64,000 bases of DNA from Rheinheimera faecalis (GCF_021290965.1 NZ_JAJOYT010000004.1:124001-188000), one strand, 5' to 3'. Numbered from the stretch's first letter, positions 26,326 to 35,243 are shown. Numbers and translations are program-made. The notes: generated by a model not told the origin, from the sequence alone.

Positions 26326-27489
26326 ATGAAAGGTTTTACAGAGTTAACTACTACTAAGATGTTGCTGGCGTTGGCAGCAGCTGTGCCTTTGGTCGTTTCG
26401 GTCAGTGCGCAAGCGCAGGACCAGTCGGGTTACGATACTGAAGGCTGGTTTGTGGGCGCAAATATTGGTAAATCCAGCGCTAATATCGATGGCGAACGCA
26501 TCCAGAGCAGTCTTGAGAATAATGGTTTTGACGTGACATCCATTGATGAGGATAAGCGGGATCAAGGTTACAAACTTTATGCAGGTTACCAATTTAGCCC
26601 TTACATAGCGCTGGAAGGGGGCTACTTTGATCTGGGAGACTTTAAGTTTATGGCAAATACCTTGCCACAAACTGATTTTAGCGGCAGAACAGAACTGCAA
26701 GGCTGGAATTTGGATCTGGTTGGGACCTTACCTCTGACAGAGCGTTTTTCTGCTTTTGCCCGAGTTGGCGTCACTCAGAACAAATCTAAAACCCGCTTTA
26801 GCAGCAATGCTTTGATTAATACTGCTGGCTATAACGATGACGACAGCTACACCAAGCATAAGTATGGTTTAGGCGTGCAGTATCAGTTGTCACCTGCTTT
26901 TACTTTACGCTTAGAGGCTGAGCGTTACCGGATGGACGATTTGATCGGTAACAACGGTGATATTGATCTGTACTCGCTAGGTATAGTCTACCGTTTTGGT
27001 CAGTCTGAGCCAGTCGCCGCTGCAACTGCTGCACCAGAGCCTGTTCAAAAAACAGAAGCTGTTGCTGCACCAGCGCCTGTTCAAAAAACAGAAGCTGTTG
27101 CTGCACCAGCGCCTATGGCGACTAAAGAGCCACAAGTATTGGTACTGGAAGATGTGCATTTTAATTTTGATACGGCTGAACTGAATGAAAACACCAAAGT
27201 GATTTTACGTCAGCATGTTCAAACGCTAAAAGCCAACCCACAAGCCCGTGTACGTATAGCTGGTTATACCTCAGCCAGCGGCACGGCTGAATACAATCAG
27301 GCGTTAAGTGAACGCCGGGCTCAGGCAATCAAGGCCTTTTTGATCCTGGAAGGGGTTGATGGGGGGCGATTTAAAACTGTAGGTTTTGGTCAAACCAATC
27401 CAGCTGAATATGAAGCTAATCCTGCTGTTTTGCGCTCGGACGCAGCCAAAGCCAACATGCGTGGTTTGTTTGAAATTATTGTTGAATAG
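26326..27489 (+). CDS. OmpA-family outer-membrane protein, paralog 2
   Basis: 387 residues, close paralog of the 21740 protein: signal peptide ending SAQAQ, OmpA-type barrel (GYKLYAGYQFSPYIALEGGY), Pro/Ala linker and C-terminal OmpA domain (VHFNFDTAEL, NQALSERRAQ). The two end in the same residues (MRGLFEIIVE), suggesting duplication or gene conversion. The linker carries a duplicated 12-residue unit (VQKTEAVAAPAP). The normal-length signal peptide contrasts with paralog 1. GAAAGGA precedes the ATG, and it follows the adhesin gene within one operon. It may anchor or display the adhesin (inference). Confidence 0.92.
   Translation: MKGFTELTTTKMLLALAAAVPLVVSVSAQAQDQSGYDTEGWFVGANIGKSSANIDGERIQSSLENNGFDVTSIDEDKRDQGYKLYAGYQFSPYIALEGGYFDLGDFKFMANTLPQTDFSGRTELQGWNLDLVGTLPLTERFSAFARVGVTQNKSKTRFSSNALINTAGYNDDDSYTKHKYGLGVQYQLSPAFTLRLEAERYRMDDLIGNNGDIDLYSLGIVYRFGQSEPVAAATAAPEPVQKTEAVAAPAPVQKTEAVAAPAPMATKEPQVLVLEDVHFNFDTAELNENTKVILRQHVQTLKANPQARVRIAGYTSASGTAEYNQALSERRAQAIKAFLILEGVDGGRFKTVGFGQTNPAEYEANPAVLRSDAAKANMRGLFEIIVE
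27041..27112 (+). repeat. Tandem 36-bp duplication in the OmpA-like linker
   Basis: Two identical 36-bp copies (27041-27076 and 27077-27112), in frame, adding one 12-residue linker unit. Exact identity indicates a recent slippage or duplication event. Confidence 0.9.
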
Positions 27490-27508
27490 ATAGCACTAGG
27501 TTCTTATA

Positions 27509-27537
27509 AGAGCAGCCTAAAACGGCTGCTTTTTTTA
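27509..27537 (+). terminator. Rho-independent terminator after OmpA-like gene 2
   Basis: Stem AGCAGCC/GGCTGCT with a 6-base loop followed by seven T. Sequence resembles the terminator after paralog 1. Confidence 0.88.
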
Positions 27538-27557
27538 TGTTAAACCGCGAAGACTGC

Positions 27558-28079
27558 TTAATTGGTTGTACAGCTGCGGATCTTAATCCATTGACTGGGT
27601 TTGATGCCTAAAGCTTCTGCACTGTTGAAATAACGCTGACATAGCTCAGCTGAGGGGGCTGGGCTGCGGGAGAGTAACCAGGCGTATTCCAGAGAGGGAC
27701 CAATCACCAATGCCATACTGTAATCCGGCTCTAGTTTAGCAATATTGTATCCGCCATAAAAAGGGCCAAAAAAAGACACTTTTAACCGGCCAGTCTTGGT
27801 ATCTGCCACAAAGTAGGCTTTGCCTTCGGCTTCTTCCCATAACTCCTCTGCTGCGTTGTAACCCCGATTTATTACTTTTAGTCCACCATCCTCACGCAGG
27901 CTGTACTGCGCTGTGACTTCAGTTAGTCCTTGCTCAAAACTATGATCCAGCCTGGCAATTTCATGCCATTCCCCAAGATAACTATTGATATCAAAAGGAG
28001 TAACAGGAGTGACTCCTGTCGGAACCTGAGTGCAGGATGCAGTAAGCAAAGCAGCAAGTGCTAGAAAGATATAGCGCAT
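27558..28079 (-). CDS. blc: Outer-membrane lipocalin Blc
   Basis: 173 residues. A lipobox (LLTASC, Cys16) makes it a lipoprotein. Lipocalin signatures are present: SYLGEWHEIARLDHSFEQGL (the G-x-W motif), then the V-x-A-x-Y-S strand and the C-terminal Arg region (YAWLLSR). Bacterial lipocalins bind lysophospholipids or fatty acids in the periplasm and are induced by envelope stress. AAGGAG stands 6 bases before the ATG. The gene converges on OmpA-like gene 2. Confidence 0.93.
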   Translation of the reverse strand: MRYIFLALAALLTASCTQVPTGVTPVTPFDINSYLGEWHEIARLDHSFEQGLTEVTAQYSLREDGGLKVINRGYNAAEELWEEAEGKAYFVADTKTGRLKVSFFGPFYGGYNIAKLEPDYSMALVIGPSLEYAWLLSRSPAPSAELCQRYFNSAEALGIKPSQWIKIRSCTTN

Positions 28080-28210
28080 AAAAACTCCTTGTAGATAAAC
28101 ACTTTTTATACGTATCAGAACATAGTTTGTATCAGTAACAGCAGTTAATTCTGTACTTTAACGCACCAAACTAAATCAAAGTACCATGGTGCCCAGCTGC
28201 GCCTGTGTGA

Positions 28211-28218
28211 GGGGGGGG
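28211..28218 (+). repeat. Homopolymeric G8 tract upstream of a TonB receptor gene
   Basis: A run of eight G is followed by AT and then a T tract, about 120 bases before the receptor start. Such tracts can vary in length by slippage and alter promoter spacing, but one sequence cannot show that. Confidence 0.5.
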
Positions 28219-28339
28219 ATTTTTTACTTCAGATTTTTATTAAAAAGAGATCACTAATGTGAACCATTGCTATTTACTATCGTATACAATCCGCGAATAA
28301 AAACTAAAACCGCCTTTTTGTGATTTGGAGATGGATAGT

Positions 28340-30559
28340 ATGACCGTTCGACCAACCTTGCTTGCTGTGGCAGTAGCTCAGTCATTTTTAATGGCCCCTG
28401 TTTTTGCTGAAACAGCTGATGACTTAGCAGCTGTGGAAAAAATTACCATAGTGGGGCATAAAGAAGACCCAACTAAATCCACGGGCTCTGCTTATGTAGT
28501 CAGCGAAAAAGAGCTGCAAAAATTCGAATTTACCAATGTGCACAGTATTTTACGTTCTGTGCCTGGTGTTTATGTGCGTGAAGAAGATGGTCAGGGTACG
28601 TTCCCGCGCGTAGGGATCAGGGCATCGTCTTCGGGTCGCAGCGATCGTATTTCTATCATGGAAGATGGTATTCCAGCAGCCATGGCGCCTTATGCCAATA
28701 CCTCGGCTTATTATTTTCCAAACGTGGGCCGTATGAGTGCGGTTGAAGTATTAAAGGGCCCTGAAGTATTACTTTATGGTCCTCAAACTGCCAGTGGTGC
28801 AGTGAATCTGGTCTCTACTGCTATACCTACTGAGGCAAAAGGTTTTCTGAATACAGAGCTTGCCAGCTTTGATGGTAAAAAAATACATGCAAATTATGGT
28901 GATAGCCAAGGCCAATGGGGCTATTTGCTTGAGACTTATCAAAAAGAAAATGATGGTTTTCATCAGCTTGACCGTTCAGACCGTGATACCGGCATGGATC
29001 AATCTGAATATCTGGCAAAGCTACGCTGGCAAAGTGCTGCAGATGCGCGCTTTAAACAAAGCGTAAATCTGAAGTTTTTAAATGCAGATGAAATCAACAA
29101 TGTCTCTTATCTGGGCGTTACAGATGCTGATTTTTCCGCAGATCCGGATCGTCGTTATGGCTTAAGTGAGTTAGAACAGATGCGCCGTGGCCGCGAAAGT
29201 TTCAGTGTGCAACACCAGATTGAGCTGGCTGCAGATACCTCTGTCACGACCACCTTGTACCGCAATCAGACCTACCGCAATTACAAAAGATTAAATCAAA
29301 TCAATGGAGTAGGTATAGCAACCACGGGTGGGCTCAACTGGATTGTGAATAATCAGCTGGCCGGAACTACGCCTGACAATGGTGCCGAACTTATTCAGGG
29401 AATTTTGCAAGGTACAGCCGATACCACTCATGCCAATGGCGTTCGTTATGGTCTGAACTACCAAAACTTTGACTCCAAAGGGGCTCAGATTGAACTGGAT
29501 CAGGGTTTTGTGATCGGGCAATGGAGCCACAACCTTCGTGCTGGTGTGCGCCGCCATGAAGATGAAACCTATTCGCTTGGTGGTGCAAATGCCATTTATG
29601 ATCAGCGCAGTGGTCAACTGGTCTTTGTTTCTGAAACGGCAGGTACTGTCACACCGGGTAATGCCAAAGCGACAGCAGTGTGGTTGGCGGATGAAATCAG
29701 TTATCAGAATTGGATTTTTCTACCTGTAGTGCGCACTGAAAAAATAGACAGCAGAGCCAATCTGAATGTGGAACAAACGGCATTAAACAGCAATGAGTTA
29801 AGCAAAACGACAGCTGGTTTGGGTCTAAACTACAGCCTGACGGATGAGTGGACTTTGCTGGCAGGAATGCATCAGGGTTTTGCTCCTCCGGGCAATAGCG
29901 CAAGTCAGGGTACTAAAGGTGAGGAAAGTGATAACTATGAAGCTGGTGTGCGTTTTCGTCGTGATCGCACTGGTGTAGATATAGTGTCGTTTTATAGTGA
30001 TTACAGCAATGCGCTGCGAAACTGCCTGGTTGCTAACCCTTGTCCTGGCGGCGTGGTGGACGGTACTCAGCAAACGGGTTCAAAAGAAGTCTATGGTGTT
30101 GAAATTGGTGCTTTTAGTGAATTGTACCGTCAGGGCGCTTATGTGATGCCAATACGGGCGACTTATACTTACACCGATGGTGAATACACTAAAGCTTCAG
30201 ATACAGCCTCTGGTGTACAAAAAGGTGATGTGCTGGATTACACACCAAAACATATAGGCTCGGTTCAGCTGGGTGTAGAGTACGACAGCTTATGGCAATC
30301 CTATCTGGCGCTTAGTTATGTAGACGGCAGCTGTTCAACTACTACCTGTGAACGTCCTGCTGTGGATGCTGAGTTTTTAGCGACACAATCCTTATTTAGT
30401 GTCGATTGGAGTCTGACCTATAGTTTGAATGAGTTCACTCAGCTTTATGGCAAAGTTGAAAACCTGTTTGATCAGCAACGTATCACCCATAGAGGTGCAG
30501 ATGGTGCGCGAGGTAATAGTGGTCGCTCCGGCGCTGTCGGGCTCAGAGTCAGTTTCTGA
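28340..30559 (+). CDS. TonB-dependent receptor, FecA/siderophore-like type
   Basis: 739 residues. Signal peptide (ending PVFAE), TonB-box-like VEKITIVGHKED, a plug (NVHSILRSVPGVYVREEDGQ, then FPRVGIRASSSGRSDRISIM) and a beta-barrel ending RSGAVGLRVSF with a terminal Phe. The plug resembles Fe(III)-dicitrate/siderophore receptors more than the carbohydrate type at 2288; metal identity is not proven. The ATG at 28340 is chosen since GGAG lies 9 bases before it; an earlier ATG at 28331 directly follows that GGAG, too close to be used. It looks monocistronic, with a LysR gene convergent downstream. Confidence 0.92.
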   Translation: MTVRPTLLAVAVAQSFLMAPVFAETADDLAAVEKITIVGHKEDPTKSTGSAYVVSEKELQKFEFTNVHSILRSVPGVYVREEDGQGTFPRVGIRASSSGRSDRISIMEDGIPAAMAPYANTSAYYFPNVGRMSAVEVLKGPEVLLYGPQTASGAVNLVSTAIPTEAKGFLNTELASFDGKKIHANYGDSQGQWGYLLETYQKENDGFHQLDRSDRDTGMDQSEYLAKLRWQSAADARFKQSVNLKFLNADEINNVSYLGVTDADFSADPDRRYGLSELEQMRRGRESFSVQHQIELAADTSVTTTLYRNQTYRNYKRLNQINGVGIATTGGLNWIVNNQLAGTTPDNGAELIQGILQGTADTTHANGVRYGLNYQNFDSKGAQIELDQGFVIGQWSHNLRAGVRRHEDETYSLGGANAIYDQRSGQLVFVSETAGTVTPGNAKATAVWLADEISYQNWIFLPVVRTEKIDSRANLNVEQTALNSNELSKTTAGLGLNYSLTDEWTLLAGMHQGFAPPGNSASQGTKGEESDNYEAGVRFRRDRTGVDIVSFYSDYSNALRNCLVANPCPGGVVDGTQQTGSKEVYGVEIGAFSELYRQGAYVMPIRATYTYTDGEYTKASDTASGVQKGDVLDYTPKHIGSVQLGVEYDSLWQSYLALSYVDGSCSTTTCERPAVDAEFLATQSLFSVDWSLTYSLNEFTQLYGKVENLFDQQRITHRGADGARGNSGRSGAVGLRVSF

Positions 30560-30571
30560 GTGGTCTGAATT

Positions 30572-30598
30572 AAAAGCCGGCATGCCGGCTTTTATACT
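30572..30598. terminator. Bidirectional terminator
   Basis: A perfect 22-bp palindrome (AAAAGCCGGCA and its complement, 30572-30593) lies between the converging receptor and LysR genes. A and T flanks serve both directions. Confidence 0.85.
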
Positions 30599-31505
30599 AT
30601 CTGAGCAGTAGTTGATGGATCTGTTGCCTTAACCAGCGTCTTAGTGGATCGTCCTGAGTTCTGGAATGCCAGACTTGGCTGATTTGCACTTGAGGTAATG
30701 GCACAGGACAGGCTCTGATCAATAGCTCCGGATTCGCCTGTTGCGCTATCTCAGCCACTGATCCTAAACAGGTCAGCAACACATCATTTTTAGCGACTAT
30801 ATGAGCTGGTGATAAAAAACCAGAAAGCCCGGCACAAACCTGACGCGCTAAGCCTGATTTCGCCAATTCCTGATCAACCAGACCATCCAGATCGCCTGTC
30901 AGTGTCGTGACTAGATGACGAGCCTGACAATAGCTGTCCAGATCCAGCTGCTGCTTAGCAAAAGGATGTTGGGAACGCATCAACACCACAAAATCTTCGG
31001 TCTGGAGTTTTTGCTGATAAAAGCTTTCCGGCAAATCACGATAAAAACCGGCTATAGCCAGATCACAGTCACCGCGTTCCATTTGCTGTTTAGGCAAAGT
31101 TCCCTGAGTGTGTCGCATCACAAGCTGCACTTGTGGGGCTTGTTCTGCCAGCAAAGCCAATAAGTCGGGCAACAATACACTTTCTATATAGTCCGTGCTG
31201 TAAATCACCAGCCTGTCGGCCTGAGTTAAAAAGTCCGTCCCGCTCTGATGCTGATAAAAACCTTCCAGCGAGGATACCAGTTGCAGTATTTCCGCAGAAA
31301 TATTAATAGCTTTAGGAGTGGGTGTTAGCCCACGGGCCGCGCGGACAAAAAGCGGATCGGCAAATTCGTGACGCAGTTTATTCAGTTTATGACTCAGCGC
31401 TGGTTGGCTCAGATTCAGTCGGTTTGCTGCCGAACTGACATTCAGCTCTTCATACAATACTTTAAACAGCAGCAATAAATTCAGATCTTTGTTTTTAATA
31501 TTCAT
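30597..31505 (-). CDS. LysR-type transcriptional regulator
   Basis: 302 residues. The N-terminal winged helix-turn-helix is typical (LLLFKVLYEELNVSSAANRL, then SQPALSHKLNKLR), and a substrate-binding domain follows. It is divergent from the DJ-1/PfpI-like gene with 108 bp between starts, the classical arrangement for a LysR regulator and its target. The effector is unknown. No clear Shine-Dalgarno is seen before the ATG. Confidence 0.92.
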   Translation of the reverse strand: MNIKNKDLNLLLLFKVLYEELNVSSAANRLNLSQPALSHKLNKLRHEFADPLFVRAARGLTPTPKAINISAEILQLVSSLEGFYQHQSGTDFLTQADRLVIYSTDYIESVLLPDLLALLAEQAPQVQLVMRHTQGTLPKQQMERGDCDLAIAGFYRDLPESFYQQKLQTEDFVVLMRSQHPFAKQQLDLDSYCQARHLVTTLTGDLDGLVDQELAKSGLARQVCAGLSGFLSPAHIVAKNDVLLTCLGSVAEIAQQANPELLIRACPVPLPQVQISQVWHSRTQDDPLRRWLRQQIHQLLLR

Positions 31506-31613
31506 AATTTGAATAGCTATTATTGAATCAATTCACTTCTTTGTAGTTTAGCTGTGCTGCAGACTAAGCACCATCAAATCCACATTACAACTCATAGTAA
31601 AAAGGTGAAACCA
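31506..31613. promoter_or_regulatory. Divergent LysR / DJ-1-like control region
   Basis: A 108-bp divergent region. It contains imperfect dyads such as GAATAGCTATTATTGAATCAATTC near 31509-31532, which fit an AT-rich LysR-type binding site, but the exact operator cannot be fixed. Confidence 0.4.
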
Positions 31614-32369
31614 ATGAAATTAGCAACACGAGTGATACAACTTGGGCTGGCAGCAGCTCTGACGTTAAGCAGCAGCTTCGTTATAGCCGCAGAGAAAGTA
31701 CTGATCGTCGTCACCAGTCACAGCCAAATGGGTACGACCAGTGAAAAAACCGGCTACTGGTTAGGTGAAGTCACACATCCTTATAAAGAACTGGTAGATG
31801 CAGGTATTGACGTAGATATCGCAAGCATTGCTGGTGGTAAAGCGCCGGTGGACGAGCGCAGTCTGGCTGAAGCTGACACCGTTAATCAGTGGTTTGTGGC
31901 AGATAGTAAACACAATGCGAAGCTGCAGCAGACATTGAAATTGGCTGATTTAAAAGCGTCAGACTACAAAGTTGTGTTGTTCGCTGGTGGTCACGGCACC
32001 ATGTGGGATTTTCCGCAAGACAAGGCGTTACAACAGTTTGCAGCCGATTTATACCAGAACAACGGCATAGTAGCGGCTGTATGTCATGGCCCGGCAGCTT
32101 TATTAAATATTAAACTGGCTGATGGCAGCTACCTGATTGCAGGTAAACAAGTGACAGGTTTTAGTAACACTGAAGAAGATCAGGTGAAATTAACCCATGT
32201 CGTGCCATTTTCCTTGCAAGATCAACTCACCAAACGTGGTGCCAGCTACAGCGCTGCTGCTAACTGGCAATCTAAAGTGGTGGTGGACCAACGCCTGGTG
32301 ACAGGCCAAAATCCACAATCTGCAGCAGCTGTAGGTCAAACTTTAGTGAAATTGCTGACCACTAAATAA
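31614..32369 (+). CDS. Periplasmic DJ-1/PfpI-family protein (Hsp31-like)
   Basis: 251 residues with a signal peptide (ending VIAAE). The class I glutamine-amidotransferase-like fold is clear: ADLKASDYKVVLFAGGHGTM supplies the oxyanion/Glu region, and the nucleophile elbow AAVCHGPAAL has the Cys-His pair. Relatives act as chaperones, glyoxalases or deglycases, usually cytoplasmic; export is the unusual feature. The ATG at 31614 follows AAAAGGTG; a longer frame starting at 31554 would bury the signal peptide. Likely controlled by the divergent LysR gene. Confidence 0.9.
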   Translation: MKLATRVIQLGLAAALTLSSSFVIAAEKVLIVVTSHSQMGTTSEKTGYWLGEVTHPYKELVDAGIDVDIASIAGGKAPVDERSLAEADTVNQWFVADSKHNAKLQQTLKLADLKASDYKVVLFAGGHGTMWDFPQDKALQQFAADLYQNNGIVAAVCHGPAALLNIKLADGSYLIAGKQVTGFSNTEEDQVKLTHVVPFSLQDQLTKRGASYSAAANWQSKVVVDQRLVTGQNPQSAAAVGQTLVKLLTTK

Positions 32370-32389
32370 GCTTCAGCCAAAAGATAAAT

Positions 32390-32423
32390 CGCTACAGCCT
32401 ATACCCAGTTGTAGCGGTTTTGT
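32390..32423 (+). terminator. Putative terminator after the DJ-1-like gene
   Basis: Stem CGCTACA/TGTAGCG with a 13-base loop, then GTTTTGTTT. Confidence 0.6.
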
Positions 32424-32542
32424 TTAATTTGTCCCTTAAATTAATGCGATTTTGATAAAACTGAGCATGATAGTGCCCGGATACTGGCTCTGCGACCAAA
32501 ACTTATCTAGTCTGAAATCACTGTTCTTTTGGATATGTGGTT

Positions 32543-33307
32543 ATGTGGGTTCGATTTTGTACTGTGTTACTGAGTTTAAGTGTCTTCACCACCAGTTATG
32601 CGGCGTCAAAGCAGCAGGTGTTACTGCTGACCTATCATTTAAAAGCTCCTTATGTCATTGATTGGGCAGAGCAGCGTGGCTTGTATTTTGATTTGGCTGT
32701 TTATCTGAACCATAAAACAGACAAGTACCAGTTTACAACCGAGTTGATGCCGAGAAAGCGTCTGGATGCGTTATTGGCAGAGCCTTTTACGGATGTAGTG
32801 GTAGGTGTGCAACCGGGCTGGTTTAAGCCATTGGCCGATAAAATGGTGTTTACGGCGCCCTTTTTACATGACCAGGATATGTTTGTGTCGGACGCCAGAA
32901 AACCGGTAAGGGATCAGGATCTGGCCAGGTTAACCGGCAAAACTTTTATTGGCTCGCAAGGCTATAAGTACAAAGGTATAGATGAAGCCGTAGCCGCCGG
33001 AACCTTAGAGCGGGTGGATACTCTGCAGGAAGACTATGTGTTGGATATGCTCAGGTTGGGGCGTGGTGACTTCACTATTATCAGCTCTTCAACCTTGTCC
33101 TATAAATTTAGCCAGGGTGAACAGGCACGACATTTTTATGTCGCCACTACGCCTCATGATGTGATCCAGCGTCGTTTTATGTTGAGTAAGACTGATCCGC
33201 AGTTGTATCAGTTTTTACAGCAGGTGATACGGCAAATGCCTGCAGATCAGGAATGGCAGTTTTTGTTAGCTAAATATCAAATTCAACAAGCCATAGTAAA
33301 TCCATGA
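32543..33307 (+). CDS. Periplasmic amino-acid-type solute-binding protein (SBP_bac_3-like), orphan
   Basis: 254 residues, signal peptide ending SYAAS. It has the two-lobe binding-protein fold: LPYV-type start (KAPYVIDWAEQRGLYFDLAV), a middle MPRKRLDALL, TDVVVGVQPGWF and a hinge region LTGKTFIGSQGYKY. No permease or ATPase is near, so it is not part of a visible ABC importer and may serve as a sensor or stand-alone binder. The ATG at 32543 follows TTGGATATG. A terminator lies about 130 bp downstream. Confidence 0.82.
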   Translation: MWVRFCTVLLSLSVFTTSYAASKQQVLLLTYHLKAPYVIDWAEQRGLYFDLAVYLNHKTDKYQFTTELMPRKRLDALLAEPFTDVVVGVQPGWFKPLADKMVFTAPFLHDQDMFVSDARKPVRDQDLARLTGKTFIGSQGYKYKGIDEAVAAGTLERVDTLQEDYVLDMLRLGRGDFTIISSSTLSYKFSQGEQARHFYVATTPHDVIQRRFMLSKTDPQLYQFLQQVIRQMPADQEWQFLLAKYQIQQAIVNP

Positions 33308-33433
33308 TTTTAATTTTATTTTTCATGTCAGCTTTCATTAAAGCTTCGCTTTGTTGTCACACTTTTGCAAACTGACGCCTGCATTCTGAAGTTGCTTAAA
33401 CTTGTTGCATGCATCACTGTTCCTGGTGATTTT

Positions 33434-33459
33434 AGGGCCCTTTAGCGGGCCCTTTTTTA
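33434..33459 (+). terminator. Rho-independent terminator
   Basis: AGGGCCC and GGGCCCT form a 7-bp GC stem with loop TTTAGC, followed by TTTTTT. It ends the binding-protein transcript and lies just before the convergent LysR gene. Confidence 0.85.
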
Positions 33460-33462
33460 CAT

Positions 33463-34377
33463 TCAAAAACCGGATTTGACCAGCCACTCTTTGAGAAACT
33501 CAACAAAAAGCCGGACTCTGGCCGGGCGGAACTGACCAGGGGGATAGACGGCATAAATGCCACCTTTGGGCAATTGCCATAAGGGTAAAACCTGCTTTAA
33601 TTCCCCTTGTTGTATCAGTCGTTTTGCGCTGTAGTCTGTGATAACCCCAAGTCCTGCACCGGCCTTGAGTAAGGCTGTGACGGAACCGGTAGAGCCTGCT
33701 TTGATCTGGCTGCGCATTTGCACCTGCACCTCCTCAGATTTTGCACTGAAGCTCCAATGCAAAGCCGATGGCAATAAGCTGAAGCAGACAAAGTTATGCT
33801 GCGGCAACTCTGTCGGGTGTTCAGGCATGCCATGCTGTTGCAGATAAGCAGGGGAAGCGACCAGCCATTGTTCAAAGCTACCCAAAGCAATAGCTTTTTG
33901 GCTTGAGTCTTTCAGCCAGCCCGCTCTGATGGATAAATCTATGCCTTCTTTGACTAAATCTTTGATCTGATCACTGCTTTTTAATTCAAAAGCCAAAGCA
34001 GGGTGGTGCTGACGAAATGCCAGTAAGGCCGGGACCAGCACTTGGTGGGCGTAGTCCTCAGGCGCACTGATCACTAAAGTTCCACTCAGATTCTGCTCAG
34101 AGCTTTGGGCTTCGATCAATTGCTGACTCAATTGTTGCAGTAAAGGCAAGCAATGCTGATACAGCTGCTCGCCCGCTTGAGTCAGGCTGACCAATCGGGT
34201 GGTGCGACGAAACAAAGCAACACCCAGCCTGAATTCGAGAGCCTTGATTTGCAGACTGACTTTGGTTTTCGTGCAACCCAGTCGTTCTGCCGCTGCTGTA
34301 AAGCTGCGCTCCTGGGCCAATACCAGAAATACAGGCACAGTGTTTAAATCAATATCGGATAGCTGCATGAGGTTCAT
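33463..34377 (-). CDS. LysR-type transcriptional regulator
   Basis: 304 residues. Helix-turn-helix TVPVFLVLAQERSFTAAAER with CTKTKVSLQIKALEFRLGVA is typical of the AaeR/YafC-like LysR subgroup. It diverges from the NAD(P)-binding protein gene, with 100 bp between starts, so it probably controls that gene. An alternative ATG 9 bases in (34368) is equally poor in ribosome-site signal. Confidence 0.92.
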   Translation of the reverse strand: MNLMQLSDIDLNTVPVFLVLAQERSFTAAAERLGCTKTKVSLQIKALEFRLGVALFRRTTRLVSLTQAGEQLYQHCLPLLQQLSQQLIEAQSSEQNLSGTLVISAPEDYAHQVLVPALLAFRQHHPALAFELKSSDQIKDLVKEGIDLSIRAGWLKDSSQKAIALGSFEQWLVASPAYLQQHGMPEHPTELPQHNFVCFSLLPSALHWSFSAKSEEVQVQMRSQIKAGSTGSVTALLKAGAGLGVITDYSAKRLIQQGELKQVLPLWQLPKGGIYAVYPPGQFRPARVRLFVEFLKEWLVKSGF

Positions 34378-34476
34378 TGTTGTTTAATTGATAACAGTGA
34401 ATTATGTATTGGTGTATTTTTCAAATCAATATTGTTCTGGATAATAAGCGTCATTCAGTCAAACGGAGAAGATGGT
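34378..34476. promoter_or_regulatory. Divergent LysR / oxidoreductase control region
   Basis: About 100 bp between two divergent starts, AT-rich, with the LysR-type motif candidate TTAATTGATAACAGTGAATTA near 34384-34404. The palindrome is imperfect and the assignment is tentative. Confidence 0.35.
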
Positions 34477-35115
34477 ATGAATATCGCTATTATTGGTGCA
34501 TCAGGTTTTATTGGTTCAGCGCTGACAACAGAAGCCTTAAGCCGGGGTCATCAGGTCAAAGCTTTGGTCAGTCGCCCAGAGCGCCTGGAATTAGCCGAAG
34601 GTTTAACTGCTCATAAAGTAGATGTGTTAGACACAGCCAGTCTGACTTTGGCTTTGGCGGGCGTGGATCTGGTGCTTAGTGCTTTTAGTGGCCATAAAGA
34701 GTCTGATGTAGCTTCTTATTATATTCAGGGCTTTCAGTCGATTTTAGCTGCAACTACAGAGGCTAAAGTGCCACGTTTATTGGTGGTGGGTGGGGCAGCT
34801 TCGCTTGAATATGCGCCGGGTCAGATGTTATTAACGAGCCCGGATTTCCCTGCCGCTTATCTGGGGACGGCGCAAGGTGCTTATCAGGCGTTGCAATTAC
34901 TTAAAGCTCAACATCAGCAAAACTGGAGTTACTTATCGCCCGCCGCTGAGATTTTTCCTGGAGAAAAGACAGGGCGCTTTCGTTTAGGTCTGGATCAACT
35001 GCTGACAGATGTTGATGGCAAAAGCCGCATTTCGACGGCAGATTATGCTGTGGCTATGCTGGATGAAGCGGAGCAAAATCTGCATCCGAAACAGCGCTTT
35101 TGCGTTGCCTATTAA
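34477..35115 (+). CDS. NAD(P)-binding Rossmann protein, NmrA/flavin-reductase-like
   Basis: 212 residues. The N-terminal IGASGFIGSALTTEALSRGH is a G-x-x-G-x-x-G dinucleotide fold, and DVLDTASLTLALAGVDLVLS follows. The family contains NAD(P)H:biliverdin/flavin reductases and NmrA-type redox sensors. No catalytic Tyr-x-x-x-Lys is obvious. The ATG at 34477 follows GGAGAAG. It is likely controlled by the divergent LysR gene. Function remains general: oxidoreductase or redox sensor. Confidence 0.85.
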   Translation: MNIAIIGASGFIGSALTTEALSRGHQVKALVSRPERLELAEGLTAHKVDVLDTASLTLALAGVDLVLSAFSGHKESDVASYYIQGFQSILAATTEAKVPRLLVVGGAASLEYAPGQMLLTSPDFPAAYLGTAQGAYQALQLLKAQHQQNWSYLSPAAEIFPGEKTGRFRLGLDQLLTDVDGKSRISTADYAVAMLDEAEQNLHPKQRFCVAY

Positions 35116-35127
35116 AATACATAATCA

Positions 35128-35150
35128 GGGAGCCAGCAGTTGGCTCCTTG
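35128..35150 (+). terminator. Putative terminator after the oxidoreductase gene
   Basis: A 7-bp stem GGAGCCA/TGGCTCC with a 5-base loop, followed by TTGTTC, a weak T tail. Confidence 0.6.
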
Positions 35151-35170
35151 TTCATTAAGTTTTCATACAA

Positions 35171-35192
35171 TCGTCACTGAAACGTCATAAGT
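35171..35192 (+). promoter_or_regulatory. Possible Pho box upstream of the collagen-stalk lipoprotein gene
   Basis: Two GTCA-centred half-sites, CGTCAC and CGTCAT, stand 11 bp apart, the PhoB direct-repeat spacing, about 70 bases before the start. The E. coli half-site is TGTCA-like, so the match is imperfect. It would place this gene under phosphate starvation control. Confidence 0.35.
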
Positions 35193-35243
35193 CAACTTTA
35201 GGGTAGGGCCTGATTTTTTATATAAAACAGGACTTTACCGAAA

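Noticed and set aside
28256-28274. Fur-box-like sequence before the second TonB receptor
   Set aside because: AATGTGAACCATTGCTATT has partial dyad symmetry but too few matches to the Fur consensus to claim.
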